Origin: DAOPXV01 sp035352535
Lineage (GTDB): Bacteria; Muiribacteriota; UBA9980
Length of the DNA: 49,245 bases
Assembly (NCBI GenBank): GCA_964545075.1
Contig: CAZJFS010000010.1
Coordinates: 1-49,245, forward strand
Reading direction: 5' to 3'
The first letter of the stretch is position 1, and every line of letters starts with the position of its first letter. The notes under the pieces were generated by a model, which had not been told where the DNA came from, did not search any database, and saw nothing but the letters and a program-made list of their open reading frames with translations. This document shows positions 25,094-31,583 of this stretch, piece by piece. The translations under genes were made by a program, and so were the position numbers.

Positions 25094-25582
25094 TTATGCT
25101 TTTTTTAATATAAGCGAGCTGAAACTATCGATGATAAATATGATTCCGGCCGCGATCAGGCACGTATAAGCGATTATCACGTTTATATCCGTTTTTTCCA
25201 TGAATGGCAGGTCGTCCACGCCTTTTCCCTTTTCTTCGCCTTCCTGCTTGCTCATAAAACCGTGTACACCGCATAATACGTCAATGTTTGAAACGCCGGC
25301 GCCGCCAAACATTTTGTATTCGCCCTGCGATGGGCATTGCGGAATATCTTTTAAATAGCCCGCATCTAACAATTGATTGATGGAGGCTATTTCTAAAGAG
25401 CCATCCTTGCGTTTATGTTCCACGGCATATAACTCATTAGCGCCTTCTATATTTTTCATATTTGCGAAGCAGGATTTTTTTTTAGCCCTGATCTTCGCCA
25501 TTTTGCTGAAACCTGGAGACGCTATGTGCATAACCAGCGCCGCTATTATTAATATGGCCATCATTACGCGATTAGCGTTCAT
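25094..25582 (-). CDS. Leaderless pseudopilin-like membrane protein
   Basis: 162 residues. The first half follows the GspG/major pseudopilin body: a hydrophobic helix AILIIAALVMHIASPGFSKM, then basic AKIRAKKKSCFANMKNIEGA, then INQLLDAGYLKDIPQCPSQG and a VLCGVHG end. The usual prepilin leader with G-FTLIE before the helix is missing, so prepilin peptidase should not process it. A second membrane helix (~136-158) closes the protein, which is foreign to pseudopilins. It lies 14 bp after tryptophanase and before hflX, away from the pseudopilin operon. Function unknown. Confidence 0.6.
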   Translation of the reverse strand: MNANRVMMAILIIAALVMHIASPGFSKMAKIRAKKKSCFANMKNIEGANELYAVEHKRKDGSLEIASINQLLDAGYLKDIPQCPSQGEYKMFGGAGVSNIDVLCGVHGFMSKQEGEEKGKGVDDLPFMEKTDINVIIAYTCLIAAGIIFIIDSFSSLILKKA

Positions 25583-25596
25583 TATATGGTTTCATT

Positions 25597-26985
25597 TTAT
25601 TTTATTACCTCAAACCTTGCGGTGAAATGGCGAAGGACCTTCGGTTCGTGCGTAAAACGCAATCCTTTTATCTGATCCTTGATCTTTTTAACCTTTTCGA
25701 ATGCGTCGACGACGACGTTCATATGTGAAAGCGTGTAGGTCCTTCTCGGGATCGCGAGGCGGACTAATTCGAGCTCGGGATATCTGTTCTGGCCCGTAAT
25801 CGGATCGCGGTCGGCCATAACCGTTCCTATCTCGACGCTTCTTACGCCGCCTTCCTTGTATAACTCGACGACAAGGGCCTGAGCGGGGAATTCCTCCTGC
25901 GGTATATGCGGCAAAAATTCTTTGGCGTTGACGAAAACTCCGTGGCCGCCGACAGGCCATACTATCGGAATACCTATTTCGCGTAACTTTCTTCCAAGGT
26001 ATTCGACTTGATATGTGCGGCTTTTGAGGTATTCATAATCTATGCCGTCATATAAACCCTGAGCGATGGCCCCCAGATCGCGGCCGGAAAGTCCGCCGTA
26101 AGTAACGAATCCTTCGTATATGACGCAGTATTGAGAACATTGTTCATAAATGTCGGGGCTGTTGAGCGCTATGAATCCGCCGATGTTGACTATAGCGTCC
26201 TTTTTGCATGACATCGTGGTTCCATCCGCGTATGAGAACATCTGGCGCGCGATCTCTATAATGGGAACGTGCTTGTAGGCTGCTTCGCGCGTCCTTATGA
26301 AATAAGCGTTTTCCGCGAAACGCGCCGCGTCGAAAAACATGGGTATATTATATTTTTTTAATATTTCTTTCGTTTTTTTGATGTTTTCCATCGAGACCGG
26401 CTGGCCGCCGCCGCTGTTGCAGGTTATGGTTACCATGACCAGGGGTATTCTTTCGGGGCCGTATTCTTTTATAAGCTTTTCGAGTTTGTCGGTATCCATA
26501 TTGCCTTTGAAGGGATAATCCGAATTGATGTCGAAAGCTTCCGGCGTTACGCAATTTATGGCGTGAGCCCCGCGGAATTCGATATGGCCCTTAGTAGTGT
26601 CGAAATGCATGTTTCCGATGACGACGTCGTCTTTTTTCACGAGCGCCGAAAAAAGAACGTTTTCGGCTCCGCGTCCCTGGTGCGTCGGAAGGACGTATTT
26701 AAAGCCCATAATATCCTTTATGGCTTCCTGCAATTTTACGAATGACATCGATCCGGCGTATGACTCGTCGCCTTTAAGCATTTCCGCCCACTGATCGTCA
26801 GACATCGCGCCCGTTCCGGAATCGGTAAGAAGGTCTATATAAACGTCTTTCGACTTGAGGTTGAAAACATTGTAACCCGCTTCTTTTATATATTTTTCGC
26901 GTTCAACTTTAGTTATCTTTCTTATTTTTTCAACCATTTTAATTTTATATGGTTCCGCGTAAATTTCGTGATCGAATCCTGACAT
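25597..26985 (-). CDS. tnaA: Tryptophanase (tryptophan indole-lyase)
   Basis: About 463 residues, PLP enzyme of the beta-eliminating lyase family, which makes indole, pyruvate and ammonia from tryptophan. PLP lysine is K262 in TMSCKKDAIV. THQGRGAEN and DAARFAENAYF complete the cofactor pocket. It differs from tyrosine phenol-lyase at two diagnostic places: SVEIG where that enzyme has SMERG (substrate Arg), and VLRHFTA where it has LRFFTA. Both match tryptophanase, so indole production is the better call. The frame extends upstream to 27111, but GGGGTGG precedes the ATG at 26985, which aligns with family N-termini. The promoter lies at 27047-27075. No leader peptide gene or tryptophan transporter gene was found. 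Confidence 0.85.
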   Translation of the reverse strand: MSGFDHEIYAEPYKIKMVEKIRKITKVEREKYIKEAGYNVFNLKSKDVYIDLLTDSGTGAMSDDQWAEMLKGDESYAGSMSFVKLQEAIKDIMGFKYVLPTHQGRGAENVLFSALVKKDDVVIGNMHFDTTKGHIEFRGAHAINCVTPEAFDINSDYPFKGNMDTDKLEKLIKEYGPERIPLVMVTITCNSGGGQPVSMENIKKTKEILKKYNIPMFFDAARFAENAYFIRTREAAYKHVPIIEIARQMFSYADGTTMSCKKDAIVNIGGFIALNSPDIYEQCSQYCVIYEGFVTYGGLSGRDLGAIAQGLYDGIDYEYLKSRTYQVEYLGRKLREIGIPIVWPVGGHGVFVNAKEFLPHIPQEEFPAQALVVELYKEGGVRSVEIGTVMADRDPITGQNRYPELELVRLAIPRRTYTLSHMNVVVDAFEKVKKIKDQIKGLRFTHEPKVLRHFTARFEVIK

Positions 26986-27046
26986 TTGGCCACCCCTATT
27001 ATATATAGAATTTATTACTTTAAGGTAATGATTTAAATTCCATATC

Positions 27047-27075
27047 ATTTTATCACATGAAAGGTTTAATTTCAA
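27047..27075 (-). promoter_or_regulatory. Promoter of tnaA
   Basis: On the minus strand TTGAAA, a 17-bp spacer (ending TGA) and TAAAAT. The predicted leader is only ~55 bases and holds an ATTAC-N6-GTAAT dyad (27013-27028). Confidence 0.6.
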
Positions 27076-27164
27076 GCATTTCAGAAGCGCCATAATATTA
27101 TTATGTTTCAACGGGACTCCGGTTAATCATTACTGACGTTTAATAATAAAAAATATTCGCCGCG

Positions 27165-27178
27165 TTGACATAAGTCAA
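27165..27178. promoter_or_regulatory. FNR/CRP-type operator before the hcp cluster
   Basis: Perfect dyad TTGAC-ATAA-GTCAA. The half-site spacing is that of FNR/CRP-family regulators. Its centre (27171.5) lies 41.5 bp before the start point predicted from the TATAAT at 27201-27206, the class II activator position. Regulators of hcp (HcpR, NnrR/DNR types) belong to this family. No such regulator gene is in the window. Confidence 0.65.
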
Positions 27179-27206
27179 TTACAAAACTTCAAAAGTGTTT
27201 TATAAT
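27178..27206 (+). promoter_or_regulatory. Promoter of the ferredoxin-hcp cluster
   Basis: TATAAT at 27201-27206 with a poor -35 (ATTACA at 27178-27183, 17 bp spacing), overlapping the end of the FNR-type dyad. A good -10 with a weak -35 fits activator dependence. Confidence 0.55.
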
Positions 27207-27249
27207 GAGAATATAATAAATTAAAAAAAGTCGCCGGGAGGGATTAGAA

Positions 27250-28065
27250 ATGAAAAGAAAAATGATCGAGATCAACGAGGAGCTTTGCAATGGATGTGGA
27301 AATTGCACCACCGGATGTTCGGAGGGCGCGCTTCAGATAGTGAACGGAAAAGCAAAAGTCGTTAAAGAGGAATTTTGCGACGGGTTTGGAGATTGCATTG
27401 GCCATTGTCCCACCGGCGCTTTAAGGATAATTGAAAAGGATACCAGGGAGTTCGATATTAAAGCGGCGGAAGAACATATCAGAAAAACCCGGGGCGAGGA
27501 CGCGGTTAAAAAAATGTATGAGGCGCAGAAGGTCCACGAGGCTAAAGAGGCCCGACCGCAAGACGCGGATGCCGCCTCCACGCCGTCCACTGCATCGGGA
27601 CGCCAATGTCCGTCAGCAAGGTTCATGCAGTTTAACAAGGCGGCCGCGGCGCCGTCGACCGAAGTTTCGGCTGACGGGCCGGAGACGAAATCCAGGCTTG
27701 CGCAATGGCCCGTTCAGCTCCAATTGTTATCGCCCGGCCATCCGGCGTTTAAAAATGCCGAGCTTCTCGTTTCGGCCGATTGCGTAGCGCACGCGTTGGG
27801 CGATTTTCATGGAAAGCTGCTTGACGGAAAAGCGCTCGTTATCGCGTGTCCTAAGTTAGACGACACGGATGGTTACGTCGAGAAATTAACGGCGATAATA
27901 CGGGACAATAATTTAAAAAGCGTCACGTGCGCGATCATGGAAGTTCCATGTTGCGGCGGGCTTTTAAGAATGGTCCAGGCGGCGATTAAAAATTCGGGCG
28001 TGAGCGTTCCTCTCAAGGTCATAGTCATCGGCGTTGACGGAAATATAAAGGACGTGCGATTGTAA
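27250..28065 (+). CDS. 4Fe-4S ferredoxin-like protein of the hcp cluster
   Basis: 271 residues, cytosolic. N-terminal ferredoxin domain: the first cluster motif is canonical, CNGCGNCTTGC. The second, CDGFGDCIGHCP, has Phe where the second Cys is expected, a variant seen in this family. A charged, Ala/Pro-rich linker (~80-150) leads to a C-terminal domain (~155-271) with ALVIACPKLDDTDGY and a conserved CCGG in MEVPCCGGLLRM. Members commonly neighbour hcp and are thought to pass electrons to it, which is inference here. GGGAGG lies 8 bp before the ATG. First gene behind the FNR-type site. Confidence 0.8.
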   Translation: MKRKMIEINEELCNGCGNCTTGCSEGALQIVNGKAKVVKEEFCDGFGDCIGHCPTGALRIIEKDTREFDIKAAEEHIRKTRGEDAVKKMYEAQKVHEAKEARPQDADAASTPSTASGRQCPSARFMQFNKAAAAPSTEVSADGPETKSRLAQWPVQLQLLSPGHPAFKNAELLVSADCVAHALGDFHGKLLDGKALVIACPKLDDTDGYVEKLTAIIRDNNLKSVTCAIMEVPCCGGLLRMVQAAIKNSGVSVPLKVIVIGVDGNIKDVRL

Positions 28066-28197
28066 TGCGGGCCGGCATAAACCGTATCGAATACATGAGA
28101 TCATTATAATTGAAGCGGCGTCTGACGGAAAAACAAGGCTTAAAAGAAGATAAAAGAAAATGTTTTAAAATTAAATAAATTATAAGGAGGAGTTAAA

Positions 28198-28548
28198 ATG
28201 CAGAAAGAACACAAATGCGATTGCGGAAATAAGGAATGTGAAGCCCGGTCTTTAATGCTTTCGGAGAACATTGAATATCAGGACGGGGCGGTGGTAAGCA
28301 AGACTCTTATCAACAAAAGAACCGGAACCGTAACGCTTTTCGCTTTCGATAAAGGCCAGTCCTTAAGCGAACATACCGCGCCATTCGATGCGATGGTCCA
28401 GATACTCGAAGGCGAATCGGAGATAACGGTCGGCGGTCATCCGGTATCCTTGAAAGCCGGTGAATTTACTATAATGCCCGGCGGAGTACCGCATTCAGTG
28501 AATTCTATCACTAAATTCAAAATGATGCTGACGATGATAAAATCTTAA
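28198..28548 (+). CDS. Small cupin protein
   Basis: 116 residues, single cupin barrel. Motif 1 is in SLSEHTAPFDAMVQILEGES and motif 2 in FTIMPGGVPHSV. The first His of the usual HxH pair is present but the second is replaced, so metal binding may differ. The N-terminus has a Cys-rich element CDCGNKEC that could hold a metal or cluster. GGAGGAG precedes the ATG. Lying between the ferredoxin-like gene and hcp, it probably belongs to the same stress response. No substrate can be named. Confidence 0.75.
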   Translation: MQKEHKCDCGNKECEARSLMLSENIEYQDGAVVSKTLINKRTGTVTLFAFDKGQSLSEHTAPFDAMVQILEGESEITVGGHPVSLKAGEFTIMPGGVPHSVNSITKFKMMLTMIKS

Positions 28549-28694
28549 ATGAGGCATAATTTAAAGATGTGAGTTATAATTGACTTATATCGGATATAAA
28601 AGTGAAAATTAAACCTATAATTAATGAAGGTTTTAAACGACGTAGAAGTTAAAAAATAAAACGTGAATAACCGAAAAATTAAAAGGAGGAATTA

Positions 28695-30359
28695 ATGATG
28701 TTTTGTTATCAGTGTGAACAGACGGCTCAGGGAAAAGGGTGCACGGCCATGGGCGTATGCGGTAAAGAACCTCGGGTTGCGTCTTTACTGGACCTTTTAT
28801 TTTATGTCAGCAAAGGCATATCCATGTTCGCTTACAGGGCGGCAAAATTGGGAGCCAGGGACAGGGCAATTGATATGACGGTTGTAGAGAACCTTTTCAC
28901 TACCGTCACAAATGTTAATTTCGATCCCGAGAGGATTCGCGGCATGATCGACAATTCCATCGCCATCCGTTCCAGGGCCGTGAAGTTATACGAAGACGCT
29001 TGCGCTAAAAACGGCAAGACCCCCGAAAATCTTGGCGGATATTCTCACGTTAAATCGGGCGCCAGTATTGAAGATATGGTAAAGCTTGGCGAAGAGATCT
29101 CGATCGATAAGCGCATAAATTCGCTTGGAGCCGATATTGCAGGGCTTCAGGAACTTCTCGCGTACGGCCTCAAGGGCACGGCCGCCTATGCCGACCACGC
29201 GAAAGTGCTTGGAAAGGAAGACGACTCGGTTTATATGTTCTTTCATGAAGCGCTTGATTTTCTTACTAAACCGAATCCGACGGTTGACGAACTTCTCGGA
29301 TACAACCTTAAATGCGGCGAGGTGAATCTCGCCGTTATGGGCCTTCTCGACGCGGCAAACACCGGAACCTATGGAGATCCCGTTCCTGCGAAAGTCAGAA
29401 CGACGCCCGTAAAAGGAAAAGCTATACTTGTTTCAGGCCACGATCTGAAAGATCTATATGAGCTTTTGAAGCAGACCGAAGGAAAAGGCATAAATATCTA
29501 CACGCACGGCGAAATGCTTCCCGCTCACGGCTATCCCGCGCTCAAAAAATTTAAGCACCTCGCCGGAAATTACGGCGGCGCGTGGCAGGACCAGAAAAAG
29601 GAATTCGATGAATTTCCCGGCGCGATCCTTATGACGACCAACTGCATACAGAAGCCTAAAGATACATACAAAGCAAGGATATTCACCTCGGGTCTCGTCG
29701 CCTGGCCCGGCGTTACGCATATTAAAAATTATGATTTCTCGCCCGTTATAAAAGCGGCGCTCGAGGCTCCGGGATTCGCGGCCGATGCTGAAAGTCATGA
29801 AATAACGGTCGGATTCGGCCATGCCGCGGTACTCGGCGTAGCCGATAAAGTGATAGAAGCGGTAAAATCAGGCGCTATAAAACACTTTTTCCTCGTCGGC
29901 GGATGCGACGGCGCTAAATCGGGCAGAAATTACTACACCGATTTCGCGAAAATGACGCCCGAAGATACAGTTATTATGACGCTTGCCTGCGGTAAATACA
30001 GGTTCAACAAGCTTGATTTTGGAACGATAGGCGGCATACCCAGGCTTCTCGATATAGGCCAGTGCAACGACGCGTATTCGGCGATCCAGATAGCGGTGGC
30101 GCTTTCAAAAGCGTTCAACTGCGGGGTCAACGATCTTCCGCTTTCAATGGTGCTCTCATGGTACGAACAGAAAGCGGTCTGCATCCTGCTCACGCTATTG
30201 CACCTGGGCATCAAGAATATCCGCCTCGGACCGTCGCTTCCGGCTTTTATAACGCCGGCCGTTTTAGGCGTGCTGGTCGATAAATTCAATATAGCTCCCA
30301 TAACTACGCCCGAAGCCGACCTTAAAGCCATCCTCGGCGACAAGTTTAAAGCGGCGTAA
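28695..30359 (+). CDS. hcp: Hybrid cluster protein (hydroxylamine reductase)
   Basis: 554 residues, the full family length. Hcp reduces hydroxylamine to ammonia and, physiologically, NO to N2O, protecting anaerobes from nitrosative stress. The N-terminal cluster cysteines are C4, C7, C16 and C22 (CYQCEQTAQGKGC...VC). The hybrid-cluster ligand segments follow: TTNCIQKP, VGGCDGAKSGRNYY, TLACGKYRFN, IGQCNDAYSA and the final VLSWYEQKA. The motif CX2CX8CX5C can be compared with the two published classes. GGAGGAATTA lies before a double ATG. The gene ends with a strong terminator. Confidence 0.96.
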   Translation: MMFCYQCEQTAQGKGCTAMGVCGKEPRVASLLDLLFYVSKGISMFAYRAAKLGARDRAIDMTVVENLFTTVTNVNFDPERIRGMIDNSIAIRSRAVKLYEDACAKNGKTPENLGGYSHVKSGASIEDMVKLGEEISIDKRINSLGADIAGLQELLAYGLKGTAAYADHAKVLGKEDDSVYMFFHEALDFLTKPNPTVDELLGYNLKCGEVNLAVMGLLDAANTGTYGDPVPAKVRTTPVKGKAILVSGHDLKDLYELLKQTEGKGINIYTHGEMLPAHGYPALKKFKHLAGNYGGAWQDQKKEFDEFPGAILMTTNCIQKPKDTYKARIFTSGLVAWPGVTHIKNYDFSPVIKAALEAPGFAADAESHEITVGFGHAAVLGVADKVIEAVKSGAIKHFFLVGGCDGAKSGRNYYTDFAKMTPEDTVIMTLACGKYRFNKLDFGTIGGIPRLLDIGQCNDAYSAIQIAVALSKAFNCGVNDLPLSMVLSWYEQKAVCILLTLLHLGIKNIRLGPSLPAFITPAVLGVLVDKFNIAPITTPEADLKAILGDKFKAA

Positions 30360-30396
30360 TATATAATCGCGATAATAAATAAAAACTGAAACTCAT

Positions 30397-30436
30397 AACA
30401 AACCAGGCATTCTTGATGGGCGCCTGGTTTGTTATT
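30397..30436 (+). terminator. Terminator after hcp
   Basis: AACAAACCAGGC and GCCTGGTTTGTT form a perfect 12-bp stem around a 13-base loop, followed by ATT. Confidence 0.85.
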
Positions 30437-30561
30437 GGTAAGTCCGGCATGGATTTCATTTTTTTGTTGTTATTTTAAAGCATGTATTGTAAAATGAAAT
30501 ATTAAAATTTGAAGGGCCGCTTGTAAAATTATTTGTTAATCATGAAGTTGAAGGAGTTAAA

Positions 30562-31032
30562 ATGGTTCCCGTTTATTTACTTATATTAGCGATCGCTATA
30601 GGTATATTTCAAAAAGTTTATCGTGGAAAATGTTTCGTGACGGCGTTTTTGCTGTCCCTTATCGTTTTAACCGTCGGTTTTACAGGAATATGGGCTTTCA
30701 TGGGGCATTATTTCAAGGCCGACATGGTGGCGCAGGGGATAGGCTGGCCGGCCGGGAATCCGTTTCAAAAAGAAGTCGCCTTTACAAATCTTGGAATAGG
30801 CGTTCTGGGCATACTCTGCATATGGTTCCGCGGAAACTTCTGGCTCGCTACGATAATAATGAATTCGGTTTTTCTTCTTGGCGCGGCTTCCATTCATATC
30901 AAGGATATAATTGAAAAAGGCAACATGAACATATATAACGCCGGTCCCGTTTTATACGCCGACATTTTGGGTCCGCTGATTTTGATAGGTCTTTTTATAG
31001 CTAAGCAATATACCGACCCGGAGCCGAAATAA
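30562..31032 (+). CDS. Four-helix membrane protein, DUF6790-like
   Basis: 156 residues with four predicted membrane helices: MVPVYLLILAIAIGIFQ, AFLLSLIVLTVGFTGIWAFM, NLGIGVLGILCIWF and the C-terminal ADILGPLILIGLFIA. The signature QKEVAFTNLGIGVLGILC between helices 2 and 3 is what I recognise from DUF6790 proteins, whose role is unknown. GAAGGAG lies 5-6 bp before the ATG. It follows the hcp terminator, so it has its own promoter or depends on read-through. A link to the hcp cluster is only positional. Confidence 0.65.
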   Translation: MVPVYLLILAIAIGIFQKVYRGKCFVTAFLLSLIVLTVGFTGIWAFMGHYFKADMVAQGIGWPAGNPFQKEVAFTNLGIGVLGILCIWFRGNFWLATIIMNSVFLLGAASIHIKDIIEKGNMNIYNAGPVLYADILGPLILIGLFIAKQYTDPEPK

Positions 31033-31047
31033 ACGGATTAATCGCAT

Positions 31048-31121
31048 GTTTCAGGAGATGCGCCTGAAGCGAAAAAGACCGGCCCGTTTGCGCTTGCCAT
31101 GCCGGATAACCGGCGCCGGGC
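31048..31121. other. GC-rich hairpin pair in the 288-bp gap
   Basis: GTTTCAGG/CCTGAAGC (31048-31055, 31063-31070) is followed by a nested structure: GCCCG/CGGGC (31082-31086, 31117-31121) around GCCGG-ATAA-CCGGC (31101-31114). It may terminate the DUF6790-like gene, although the T run is poor. The rest of 31033-31320 holds only the promoter listed next. Confidence 0.4.
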
Positions 31122-31190
31122 TTTGCCTTTAAAAACACTTAAATCGAAAAAAGCGTATTCGAGCCTTCTTTTAAAATTTCTAAAATTTTG

Positions 31191-31219
31191 TTGAAAAAAA
31201 TATGTTTTTATGATACGAT
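31191..31219 (+). promoter_or_regulatory. Promoter of the PocR-PAS sigma54-activator gene
   Basis: TTGAAA at 31191-31196, a 17-bp spacer and TACGAT at 31214-31219, with ATGA before the -10. Confidence 0.5.
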
Positions 31220-31320
31220 AAAAAATGTTTAAAATTATAGCTACGTAAAGATCCGGGATTTTAAATTATCGCCATTGCCGCGCGTTGATATTTGTAAAAT
31301 GAATATTTGGAGGATTTGCT

Positions 31321-31551
31321 ATGAGTAGCGTCTCTGCAAAAAACGATAACTTTCCTAATATTCATAATTTATTATATTCTATTTATGACATCGCGCGCGT
31401 TCCCGTTGGGCTGATTATGCCCGATTCCACAAAAGTATCAATATTAAATTCCGATTCAATTTGTAATTCTTTTTATTGCAATGCACCCCATACCTTAAAA
31501 AAATGCGAACAATCAAGATCACTCCTTTTCAATAATCCGGAGATTTTATAA
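31321..31551 (+). pseudogene. 5' part of the sigma54 activator, cut off by a frameshift (PocR domain)
   Basis: 76 residues behind a good ribosome site (TTGGAGG, 7 bp). The sequence (LLYSIYDIARVPVGLIMPD, SICNSFYC, KKCEQSRSLLFNN) is the N-terminal half of a PocR sensory domain. The frame stops at 31549. The missing half of the domain (IRFNCLNGFSKVVFPVRIAG) is found in the -1 frame, open from 31536 and continuing into the next gene. One extra base, for example in the TTTT at 31544-31547, would join both into one gene of about 1660 residues. This is a mutation or a sequencing error. No good slippery heptamer was seen. Confidence 0.75.
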
Positions 31552-31583
31552 GATTTAATTGCCTCAATGGCTTTAGCAAGGTC

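Noticed and set aside
25597..26985. Tyrosine phenol-lyase
   Set aside because: The residues that set phenol specificity (Arg in SMERG, FF in RFFTA) are Ile and His here, as in tryptophanase.
26986..27111. TnaC-like leader peptide or N-terminal extension of tryptophanase
   Set aside because: The upstream codons are in frame with tnaA without a stop, contain a single Trp by chance, and the predicted promoter lies within this stretch. The ATG at 26985 has the ribosome site.
31048..31121. tRNA-like fold
   Set aside because: GC-rich hairpins are present but there is no T-arm consensus, no anticodon arm geometry and no acceptor stem.
31536..31551. Programmed -1 frameshift in the activator gene
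   Set aside because: The overlap of frames contains no X-XXY-YYZ heptamer and no strong downstream stem. A mutation or sequencing error explains it more simply.
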